A stretch of DNA of 64,000 nucleotides from Nocardia mexicana NBRC 108244. Its GTDB lineage: Bacteria; Actinomycetota; Actinomycetes; Mycobacteriales; Mycobacteriaceae. Shown here piece by piece: positions 42,789-50,206 of this stretch. The stretch covers positions 91,020-155,019 of the forward strand of contig NZ_BDBV01000046.1 in assembly GCF_001613165.1 (NCBI RefSeq), given 5' to 3'. The translations under genes were made by a program, and so were the position numbers. The number at the start of each line of letters is the position of its first letter. The stretch's first letter is position 1. Below the pieces are notes generated by a model. The model was not told the origin of the DNA and did not search any database. It saw only the letters and a program-made list of their open reading frames with translations.

Positions 42789-44282
42789 TTACGACCACCG
42801 GGTGGCCCGATAGTCGCTGGGCAGGTTGACCACTCGAACACTGGCTCCGGGGCGTGGCGCCTCGACGCACTGACCGTTCCCCACATACATCATGACGTGG
42901 CCGGGACCGCCGCCGTTCTTGAACGCCGAGGCCGGGAAGATCAGGTCACCGGGCTTGATGTTCTGCGGATGGACCTGCGGAAGCCGGCGATACTGTTCCT
43001 GCGACGTGCGAGGAATGCTGACGCCGGCCGACCGGGCGGCGTACGACGTCAGGCCGGAGCAATCGAAGGAGTGCGGCCCGACCGCGCCCCACACGTACGG
43101 ATCGCCCTGTTGTGCCAGCGCAACGGAGACCGCACGCTGCACCGCCGGGGAACTGTTGTCCGTCGCCCCCGCTGCCGCCGCTGAACTCGTGTACTTCTGT
43201 CCGGCGAGATTGTAGATGTACTGCTTGGTCAGACGATTGATTTCCCGGGCGGCGGCTTTGGAGTCGGCGTGCGTACCGGAGACGATCTTGTGGGCCTTGG
43301 CCAGGGCGGAGGTCAGGATCTGGTGGACCTTCAGCTGACCTTTCTTGGTGTAGGCCGCGGAGCCGAGATCAGCGAGTTCGGCGTTGGTGTCGCGGAGAAG
43401 TTTGACGACGGCCTTCTTGTCCAGTTTGTGGTTACCGGCCAAGCGCTGCATATAGCGGACGAGGTCGTTGTCGAGGGTGTTGAAGGCCTTGGCGGCGGTG
43501 CGCTGATACATCCGGTGCGCCTTGACCTGGGTGGCGGTGGCGCCTTTCCCGGTCCGGTCGACGCCGAGCTCGTCGCGGAGTTTCTTGACCTCGGGGTCGT
43601 CGGTGTCCTTGTCGCCGTACACCTTCTTCAGTTTTTCGAGGACCTTGATCGCCTTCTGGGCCTGCGGCGTCAGGCCCGAAGTCTCACCGTCACCGCCCTC
43701 GCCGGAGTCGCCGCTCGCGCCTGCACCGGTTCCGGTACCACCGCCGTTCCCGGCGCCACCGCCGCCGAGCCCGGCGAGAGCGGAGGCGATCATGGGCAGC
43801 ATTCCCGCCGCCATCGCGCCCGCCGACAATGCGGCTGGCGCGAGACTCATCAGCAAGTCCGGATCCACCAGCGGCGGTGGGGGTTCGGCAGGCGGCGGTG
43901 CCGGGTCGGCCCGCTGCACACCGGCTTGCGGCGTGGCCGGTTGCGGTGCCGGAGGTCCCTGGTTCTGAGCGGGAGCCGCCTGTGGAACCGGCGCGGGAGG
44001 AGCCGGAGCGGGTGTGTTCAGTCCGGACTGCGGAGCCTGCTTCGGACCGATGGTCGGCGGAGGAGAGACCTGGTTCGGATTCTCGGGCTGTTTCTGCGCA
44101 TCTGGCCCTTGCGATCCCGCTCCGGGCGCATTCGGTCCCGGCAACCCCGGGACGCGACCTCCGGGATTCCGCTTCGGCTCGGTCTTGCCCGACCAGGGAG
44201 TCACCGACTCCGGGGTGCCGCCGTCGGCTTCAGGGATCGGCTCCGGGTCCAGTCCCGTGTGCCATACGGCCGGGCCCGTCAT
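42789..44282 (-). CDS. NlpC/P60 endopeptidase with Pro-rich and ESX-style regions
   Basis: 497 aa. Residues 1-140 Pro/Gln-rich; about 145-175 a Met/Ala-rich hydrophobic segment (SLAPAALSAGAMAAGMLPMI). Gly-rich linker, then a helical domain (about 210-375, possibly DUF4226). NlpC/P60 domain with catalytic Cys408 (FDCSGL), PGDLIFP and His462 (GPGHVMMYVG). It cleaves D-Glu-meso-DAP peptide bonds. With the facing SLT gene it supplies the two activities that Tn916 CwlT combines in one protein. It is the only gene of the cluster core on the minus strand. Start coupled to a 28-aa mini-ORF. Confidence 0.85.
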   Translation of the reverse strand: MTGPAVWHTGLDPEPIPEADGGTPESVTPWSGKTEPKRNPGGRVPGLPGPNAPGAGSQGPDAQKQPENPNQVSPPPTIGPKQAPQSGLNTPAPAPPAPVPQAAPAQNQGPPAPQPATPQAGVQRADPAPPPAEPPPPLVDPDLLMSLAPAALSAGAMAAGMLPMIASALAGLGGGGAGNGGGTGTGAGASGDSGEGGDGETSGLTPQAQKAIKVLEKLKKVYGDKDTDDPEVKKLRDELGVDRTGKGATATQVKAHRMYQRTAAKAFNTLDNDLVRYMQRLAGNHKLDKKAVVKLLRDTNAELADLGSAAYTKKGQLKVHQILTSALAKAHKIVSGTHADSKAAAREINRLTKQYIYNLAGQKYTSSAAAAGATDNSSPAVQRAVSVALAQQGDPYVWGAVGPHSFDCSGLTSYAARSAGVSIPRTSQEQYRRLPQVHPQNIKPGDLIFPASAFKNGGGPGHVMMYVGNGQCVEAPRPGASVRVVNLPSDYRATRWS

Positions 44283-44365
44283 CGCTCACCGCGCCGGACC
44301 GACACCGTGTGCAGTGCGGTGGCGCCCCGTTCCGAACTCTCGAGGAGCAGGTAGCGGAGCTGCAT
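44279..44365 (-). CDS. 28-aa mini-ORF coupled to the NlpC/P60 gene
   Basis: ATG at 44365 with a very strong site (AGGAGGGAGG, 6 bases upstream), while the NlpC/P60 gene has none of its own. The stop overlaps that gene's ATG (ATGA, 44282-44279). The peptide begins MQLRYLLLESSERG and is basic at its end. The only clear ribosome loading point for the NlpC/P60 gene is thus this mini-ORF. Remaining divergent gap 44366-44581: no further gene. Confidence 0.6.
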   Translation of the reverse strand: MQLRYLLLESSERGATALHTVSVRRGER

Positions 44366-44581
44366 CCGGTACCTCCCTCCTGGATCGGCCGCCGTGCCGG
44401 GAATCACCCTGGCGCCCACGGCAACTCACCTACTTCTTCCGACGATTATCCTGACTGCCCCCAGGTCGCTGCCGTTCCCATTGCTGGGAATCCTCGACAA
44501 TGAACCGACGAGACAGTTGCGCGCGCAGTCGGACAGCTACTCCGTGAGACTTCGCCCAACACGAGGCAGGTGGATTGACCC

Positions 44582-45115
44582 ATGGGTTTTTTGGGCATGG
44601 ACTGGAAAGACGGCCTTGTCATGGGTCTTTCCGCGATCCCCGGGGTGGGTGCGCCCTTGGCGGGGGCGGCCGCGGGCATCACCGAGTGGGCGGAGACCGG
44701 TAGCCTCGAGGAGGGCCTCAAGACCGGGCTGCTGACCGGGGCGACGGCGGCGATCCCAGGTGGAAAGATAATCGGAACGATTCTCGGGAAGGCACCGAAG
44801 ATCGGGTTGGGTGAAATTTCGAAGAAACTTCTGGGCACTGGTGCGGGGCAAAGCTTCGCCAACAAAGTAGCGTCGAAAAGCTACCTGAACTCGGGTAGAT
44901 ATAATCTCGGAAATGTCATGACGCGCGGTGGAGGAAAAGGGCTGGGCAACTCGGCGGGACGAGCGATCGGGCGTGCCGCCGGGGGTGGATTCGCTAACGC
45001 TGCCTGGTCGTCGGATGGCTCGGGCCCGCAGCGCCCGGACAAGATTCCTACGAAAATCCTGGAACCGACGTCTGCGGGTTCCGGTGGTGGTGGCGCTGAA
45101 ACCGCACCGGCTTAA
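44582..45115 (+). CDS. Gly/Ala-rich hypothetical protein, possible secreted effector or membrane-active protein
   Basis: 177 aa. N-terminal amphipathic/hydrophobic stretches (GLVMGLSAIPGVGAPLAGAAAG and LLTGATAAIPGGKIIGTILG) followed by a basic Gly-rich part. It resembles N-terminal regions of polymorphic-toxin or phage tail-associated proteins, but no family is assignable. AT content is raised at 44,780-44,960. It starts the second rightward run of the locus, 12 bases before the next gene. Confidence 0.6.
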   Translation: MGFLGMDWKDGLVMGLSAIPGVGAPLAGAAAGITEWAETGSLEEGLKTGLLTGATAAIPGGKIIGTILGKAPKIGLGEISKKLLGTGAGQSFANKVASKSYLNSGRYNLGNVMTRGGGKGLGNSAGRAIGRAAGGGFANAAWSSDGSGPQRPDKIPTKILEPTSAGSGGGGAETAPA

Positions 45116-45126
45116 GGGGCGGATGG

Positions 45127-46926
45127 ATGAACATGCACGACATGCTGATCCCCGACATGAGCGCCCCGAACTATCCTCATGAATTCGACTATTACACGGG
45201 TGTCGGGAAATTCGCGCAGGAGACCCTGGACTTTCTGGACAAGTTCTTCAAGAGTTGCGGTAAGAACTCCGAGGTGGAGCCTCCCACGGCGAAGGAGGCT
45301 CCGAAAATCGACGGATCTGTCGAGGCTCTGATCGAGGGGAAGAAGGAGACTGCTGCGGTTTTCGAGAACTACTCGGCCGTGGCCATGCAGCTGAATCAGG
45401 TGATCCTCGATCTTCAGGCGATAGACAAGGATCTGGCTCCGGTCGCCAAGAAATCTACTGATCTCTCGCATAATGCGCAGCGAGAAATCAACCAGATGAT
45501 CGACCTGGTCAACAAGAATGCCCAATCCTATCCGAGTAAGGGTGTCAGCGAGAATGACCACATCCTGGCCTATTCTATCAAGGCATTCGAGTCGGGCGAA
45601 AGCAAACTGAATTCCGTGCGGGACGGGCATGTCGGCGCCAGTGGGGAAGTGAAGAAGCTCAAGGATGAAGTAGAGAAGCTGAAGAAGGATCTGGCAACGT
45701 CGCTCAAGGAAAGGAAGAAGCTGGAGGAGCAGCTGAAGAACAGGCCGGGTGGAAACGGCAACAACAATAACGGCAATAACGGCAACGGCTCGTGGAACCC
45801 GCCCCCGTTGCAGAATACCGGGAACGGTAACGGGCTCGGTACCGGCAACGCCGACGACTCCGGGTTCCAGCCCATCAATACCGGGTTGGAGGACGGCAGC
45901 AAACCCGGTGGCCTGGGTGGGCAGAACGGCGGCGACAACAGCCTTGATCCCACCGGCGGCTCGAAGGATCCCACCAAGTCCCTGGACGATGCGATCAATC
46001 AGATTACGGACAAGGCGAACCAGGACACTCCCACACCTCAGACACCTGTCACGCCGAGCCCGATGGACAGCGGCATGGGTGGTATGGGCGGCATGAGCCC
46101 CTTCGGCATGCCCGGCATGAGCCCCTTCGGCATGAATGGCATGAACGGCATGGGTATGGGCATGAATCCGTACTCGCAGCAGGAACAAATGCGGCGCGAG
46201 CAGGCCGATCGGGACCTCGAGCGTCGCCGCCAGGAGATGGAGATGCGCCGGTCCCAGCAGCAGCAGCCCGCCGCGCAGGCGGCCTCCACGAACCCCGCTC
46301 CGGCGCAGACCGCTCCGGCCGCGCAGCAGAACGCCGGACCGCCCCAGGGCGCGAACGCACCCGCCGGTCCTCCGCCTCCGGAGACGCCCGGACCCGACGG
46401 CCTGGTCCCGTTCACATTCCCGCCCCCGGATTCGCGTACCGTGCGAGTTTCCCCCGTGGTCAAACAGGGCTTCGAGGTGGCGGTTGCCGACACCAGCGGA
46501 ACGAATGCACAGGCGGCTTATGCCAATACACCTGCGAAGTTCACGGACACGAAGCACGCCGGTGCCCCCATCGATCCGTCGCAGTTGATGTCGGGCGATA
46601 TCGCACAGTGGGAGAACCGCACGGCACTGGTGGTCAAGTTCGACAAAGGCACCGAACCCGGTACGGGTGACGGCGCGATGGATGCCGCTGCCGGGGGTGG
46701 CGAACCGCCTGAGGTGATCATCGCCGGTAAGCCGCAGAAGCTTCGCTCCGAGGATATGGCCACCATGTCGGACGAGGCGGGGGAGTTCGGCGCATTCGTC
46801 GGATTCAAACATCCCCGTGGTATCGACGCCGCCCCTCCGGGCGGGGCGAGCGGAGCACAGGGCGACTCCGCCACCGGGGACCAGTCCGGTCAGACGATGC
46901 AGGCAGCGTTCACGGCTCCGAGTTGA
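45127..46926 (+). CDS. Large coiled-coil/low-complexity protein of the secretion locus (type VII-like substrate candidate)
   Basis: 599 aa; a second in-frame ATG at 45133 is an alternative start. Residues about 60-210 are helical coiled coil (EVKKLKDEVEKLKKDLATSL). About 212-310 is Asn/Gly-rich. About 315-345 is built of Gly-Met repeats (GMSPFGMPGMSPFGMNGMNG). About 345-440 is Gln/Pro-rich. The C-terminal domain (about 440-575) contains LMSGDIAQWENRTALVVKFD and resembles the C-terminus of the protein at 57210. Lower GC in the first third. Function unknown. Confidence 0.7.
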   Translation: MNMHDMLIPDMSAPNYPHEFDYYTGVGKFAQETLDFLDKFFKSCGKNSEVEPPTAKEAPKIDGSVEALIEGKKETAAVFENYSAVAMQLNQVILDLQAIDKDLAPVAKKSTDLSHNAQREINQMIDLVNKNAQSYPSKGVSENDHILAYSIKAFESGESKLNSVRDGHVGASGEVKKLKDEVEKLKKDLATSLKERKKLEEQLKNRPGGNGNNNNGNNGNGSWNPPPLQNTGNGNGLGTGNADDSGFQPINTGLEDGSKPGGLGGQNGGDNSLDPTGGSKDPTKSLDDAINQITDKANQDTPTPQTPVTPSPMDSGMGGMGGMSPFGMPGMSPFGMNGMNGMGMGMNPYSQQEQMRREQADRDLERRRQEMEMRRSQQQQPAAQAASTNPAPAQTAPAAQQNAGPPQGANAPAGPPPPETPGPDGLVPFTFPPPDSRTVRVSPVVKQGFEVAVADTSGTNAQAAYANTPAKFTDTKHAGAPIDPSQLMSGDIAQWENRTALVVKFDKGTEPGTGDGAMDAAAGGGEPPEVIIAGKPQKLRSEDMATMSDEAGEFGAFVGFKHPRGIDAAPPGGASGAQGDSATGDQSGQTMQAAFTAPS

Positions 46927-46955
46927 GCAGGGTATGCGGGTGAGAGGAGGCAGGT

Positions 46956-48425
46956 GTGGCGCTGCAGGTCGAACCGACCGATCTCGCCAAGGTGGCGTCG
47001 ACGCTCGCGGAGCTGGCGAACGCCACCGGTAACGCGAGGCCGTCGGGCTGGGTGCTGCCCGCGGGGTCCGACCCGATCTCCGCCGATCATGTACCGAAAC
47101 TCAACAAGCAGGCAGCCGACCTGTTCAACGGCATGTCCGGACTGTTGAACGAGGTGCGCCGGACCGCGCACAAGGTCGGCGGCGCGGCCTCCGAGTACAC
47201 CGGTGCCGATGACGAGGGCGCGCGCAGGATCATCGGTGGCGGTAGCGATGTGCTCGACAATCCTGTACCGGAGGTCGGCGAGCCCGTCTTCCAGCAGCCG
47301 CCGTCGTTCCGGATGCCTGCGGCGGGAGCCTCCGTCGATCCGCTGCAGTTCGCGCAGCAGTTGCGGGCCGGTCCGGGGCCCGGCCCCGCGGCCAAGTTCG
47401 CCCAGGACATCCGCCAGTACCTCGGCAGTCCGTTTCAAGCCGCGCTCTCGAGCGTCGATGCGGCGGCACAGGCCATGCAGAATTGGGTGCCCGTCGGCGC
47501 CGATGCCGCAAAGCATCTGAACCGCCATCGCGACATGCTGGATCAGCTCGGCACGGCCCTCGGCAAGCTGGCCGGAGGCATCGATGACTACGCCGACGCG
47601 TTCGGCACCGCGAAGGCCAAGCACCCCACGCCCGAGGAGATCATCGCCGCCCGCAAGCGCCTGGTGAAGGCGATGCGGTCCAAGGACGAGGTCGGGATCC
47701 AGGAAGCGCTGGCCAAGACCCAGGAACAGAATGCGCGGTCGGCCGAGACGGTCGCCGGGTACGAAGGCACGGTCAACGGGAAGAACGGGCAGGGTCAGGG
47801 CTCGGGTGGCGGTGGCGAATCCGACCAGATCATGCAGGCCATCGCCTCCATGCTGCCGTCGATGGTGAGCTCGCTGGCGTCCGCGGGGATGTCCGGCATG
47901 GGCCAGGAGGGCCTGGCCGATTCCACCGAGGGGCTCGAGGAATACGGCTACGACGACTACGGACTCGGTGACTACGGCGGTGGCGGTGGCGGCGGCGGAT
48001 CCGCGGGCGGGGCAAGCCCGATCGGCGATATCACCTCGGCCATGGGTTCGGGCAGCGAATCGGTATCGGTGGGGCCGATGTCGATGGTCGCGTCCAGCGG
48101 TAGCAGCGCCCCCGCCGGCGCGCCGCGCACACCGGTGATCGAACCGCTGTCGTCGTCCTCGGCGGCGTCCGCCGCCCGCGGTATGGGAGCGGGATCGCCG
48201 ATGATGCCGTATATGCCGATGTCGCCGGGCATGGGCGGTGGGAACGCCGGAGGCAACGACCGCAACCGTGTGGTCGCCTGGCACCCGGACCGGCTGATGT
48301 ACGTCGACGACACCCCGCACACCGAACAGGTGATCGGCGAAAAACCCACCATCGCACCGTCGGTGACCCCGCCGACGCCGTCCCCGACCAATCAGGCTCC
48401 GAACCAATCCGGAGGTTCCGCATGA
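46956..48425 (+). CDS. PE/EspB-like type VII secretion substrate
   Basis: 489 aa from a GTG at 46956 (AGAGGAGG upstream). Residues 1-90 form a helix-turn-helix PE-like hairpin ending in YTGAD (Tyr81, Asp85), the YxxxD/E export signal of ESX substrates. About 105-260 is a second helical domain, comparable to the PPE-like part of EspB. The rest is Gly/Met/Pro-rich with a hydrophobic patch (IMQAIASMLPSMVSSLASAGM). Probably exported; the C-terminus ends with DRLMYVDDTPHTEQV. Overlaps the next gene by ATGA. Confidence 0.75.
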   Translation: MALQVEPTDLAKVASTLAELANATGNARPSGWVLPAGSDPISADHVPKLNKQAADLFNGMSGLLNEVRRTAHKVGGAASEYTGADDEGARRIIGGGSDVLDNPVPEVGEPVFQQPPSFRMPAAGASVDPLQFAQQLRAGPGPGPAAKFAQDIRQYLGSPFQAALSSVDAAAQAMQNWVPVGADAAKHLNRHRDMLDQLGTALGKLAGGIDDYADAFGTAKAKHPTPEEIIAARKRLVKAMRSKDEVGIQEALAKTQEQNARSAETVAGYEGTVNGKNGQGQGSGGGGESDQIMQAIASMLPSMVSSLASAGMSGMGQEGLADSTEGLEEYGYDDYGLGDYGGGGGGGGSAGGASPIGDITSAMGSGSESVSVGPMSMVASSGSSAPAGAPRTPVIEPLSSSSAASAARGMGAGSPMMPYMPMSPGMGGGNAGGNDRNRVVAWHPDRLMYVDDTPHTEQVIGEKPTIAPSVTPPTPSPTNQAPNQSGGSA

Positions 48426-48772
48426 GTGATATGCACCCCGACGTCCAAGCGGCCCTGGACGCTGCCCGTGATCTGCGGCATCGGATCGCCGATCTGCGCG
48501 AGAAGATCGATGCGATAAGGGCGCGCCGACCGTCGCCGAGCGGGGCGGTGATTCCCGAGATCGACGCCATGGGGCGGCTCACCGACCTCTACTTCACCCC
48601 GGGTACGACCGATCGGTTCGAATGCGACGAACTGGTCTCCGAGATCATGTCCGCCATCCGGGACAGCACCACCGACGCCGCTCGGCAGTACGAGCAGCTC
48701 ATGGATTCTGATCCGTGGGGGGACACGGAAGCCGTCGAACCGGCCGCGGCCGTATCGGAGCAGGCGTCGTGA
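48422..48772 (+). CDS. YbaB/EbfC-like small protein (EspL-type), copy 1
   Basis: 116 aa. A helical N-terminus (ALDAARDLRHRIADLREKIDAIRARRPSPSG), the conserved V.PEIDA.GRLTDLYF.PG turn, and a C-terminal helix (ELVSEIMSAIRDSTTDAARQYEQL). This is the layout of YbaB-like proteins in ESX-1 loci (EspL). Clear paralogue of the protein at 54907. Coupled at both ends (ATGA, GTGA). Confidence 0.7.
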   Translation: MSDMHPDVQAALDAARDLRHRIADLREKIDAIRARRPSPSGAVIPEIDAMGRLTDLYFTPGTTDRFECDELVSEIMSAIRDSTTDAARQYEQLMDSDPWGDTEAVEPAAAVSEQAS

Positions 48773-49476
48773 GCGAGGACGGAGTCACGGTCGCCGACAC
48801 CGTCCGGTGGCTGCACACCGAGGGCCTGATCCGGCTGGCCGGGGTGGCCGGACGCGGCTCCGATCCGATCGTCGCGTACACCATCGACGTGGCGACGGGG
48901 ACCGTCAGCGCGCACCCCGCCGCCGGTGCCGGAAGTGGCTCGGACGTAACGACTCTCGCCGCCGACGATCTGCCCTTTCCCACCGGGACGCCGGGGCGGC
49001 TGGTGATCGTGGGCGTCACCCCGGCCGAGGCCGTATTGGTGGTCGACCTGGCCAACACGCTCACCATCTCGATCAACGCCGACCGCCCGGAGCTCGCGGC
49101 ACGCTCCTGGGTGACGCAGCTGTTGCTGAATCCGGAGACGACGCTGACCACCAACAGCGCGGAGATGGCGATCGATGCCGGGGATCGCCTGCGGCAGAGC
49201 TTCATTCCCGGCGGCACCGGGGCCATCATCAATGTCGACGATCAAACTCCGCCGGTCACCACCGTCACTCTCAACGCCGACACCGATGGGCCGGACCATC
49301 TCGACATCGCTGCCGACGGCACCGGCGAGTTGTATCTCGGTGCCCGGTTCTGGCAGCTGCGTCAGGTCATGACGATCGACGACGCGGCGTGGCACGCGCT
49401 CGCCGAGCGGCTCGCCGCACCCGATGAGCAGGATATTTCGTCACAGCCCCCTTCGGGTGCTGTCGCAACGTATTAG
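48769..49476 (+). CDS. Hypothetical protein of the secretion locus
   Basis: 235 aa from a GTG overlapping the preceding stop. Predicted mostly beta with alternating helices: VADTVRWLHTEGLIRLAGVAG, then RLVIVGVTPAEAVLVVDLANTLTISI and LTTNSAEMAIDAGDRLRQSF, TGELYLGARFWQLRQVMTID. No signal peptide or catalytic motif. I do not recognise a family; its place between two YbaB-like small proteins suggests a cytosolic chaperone or assembly factor of EspG-like role (inference). Confidence 0.65.
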   Translation: MSEDGVTVADTVRWLHTEGLIRLAGVAGRGSDPIVAYTIDVATGTVSAHPAAGAGSGSDVTTLAADDLPFPTGTPGRLVIVGVTPAEAVLVVDLANTLTISINADRPELAARSWVTQLLLNPETTLTTNSAEMAIDAGDRLRQSFIPGGTGAIINVDDQTPPVTTVTLNADTDGPDHLDIAADGTGELYLGARFWQLRQVMTIDDAAWHALAERLAAPDEQDISSQPPSGAVATY

Positions 49477-49485
49477 GAGCGTCCG

Positions 49486-49845
49486 ATGACCGAAACGCAT
49501 GATGCGGACTATCTCGAGCACGAGGACGGGGCGACCCCGCCGCCGGACTGGCGCGCGATGACCTACGAGGTGTTCACCCTCGATCACACTCTCGGTGTCG
49601 CCTGTGATCGAGACGGTGAGATCGTCGGCCTGCACATCACCGACGAAGCCCGCGACAACGGCGACGCCTGGCTGGCCGCGGAGATCGTGCGGCTCGCCCG
49701 GCTGGCGCATATGAAATCGCGGGTCGGGCTCCGTGCCGAGATGGAGGCCAACGGAACCCGTCCGTACACGATCGATTCGTTCGATCTGCCGACCGAATCA
49801 TCCTACCGGGCAATGGAAATCGCTGAGCTCGGTGGAAACCGCTAG
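49486..49845 (+). CDS. Small ESX-associated-like protein (YbaB/DUF2694-like)
   Basis: 119 aa. Acidic N-terminus (DADYLEHEDGA), then VFTLDHTLGVACDRDGEIVGLHITDEA and a helix (AEIVRLARLAHMKSRVGLRAEM), the strand-turn-helix arrangement of YbaB-like proteins found in ESX clusters. It may bind nucleic acid or partner proteins. Site TAGGAG ahead of the ATG. Confidence 0.55.
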   Translation: MTETHDADYLEHEDGATPPPDWRAMTYEVFTLDHTLGVACDRDGEIVGLHITDEARDNGDAWLAAEIVRLARLAHMKSRVGLRAEMEANGTRPYTIDSFDLPTESSYRAMEIAELGGNR

Positions 49846-49876
49846 GTGACGAACGCATCTCGGGACAGGAGTCGAC

Positions 49877-50200
49877 GTGGGAATCGAGAAGCTGCTGGAT
49901 ATCGCGGAGCCGGACGAACTGAAGGCGGCTGCGGGACATCGTCATACCGCTTACACCTCGTTCACGGGGAAAGTCCGCTCGGTGAAGGAGGACATGTGTT
50001 TGACGACTCGCCCGCAGTCGACGCTCGACTTCCGCCACGCCGCCGTGCTCGGCGTGGTCACCCGATGCCTCGACACCGCGATCGACGACAAGAATGCGAT
50101 TGCGGGAGACACTCATTCACGGACCGTTGATGCCGGTAACCGCTACCAGGACACGGATATCGCCGGAGGCGCGCGCGTGCGGCGGTCCGAGTCGATCTGA
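49877..50200 (+). CDS. EspC-like small secretion substrate
   Basis: 107 aa from a GTG (ACAGGAG upstream). Two-helix protein ending with NRYQDTDIAGG; Tyr90 and Asp94 form a YxxxD export motif in the place where EspC/WXG100-type proteins carry it. It lacks a clear WxG turn, like EspC (DUF2580). It lies 6 bases before the large DUF5632/5631 protein, a likely secretion partner. Confidence 0.6.
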   Translation: MGIEKLLDIAEPDELKAAAGHRHTAYTSFTGKVRSVKEDMCLTTRPQSTLDFRHAAVLGVVTRCLDTAIDDKNAIAGDTHSRTVDAGNRYQDTDIAGGARVRRSESI

Positions 50201-50206
50201 TCCCCC

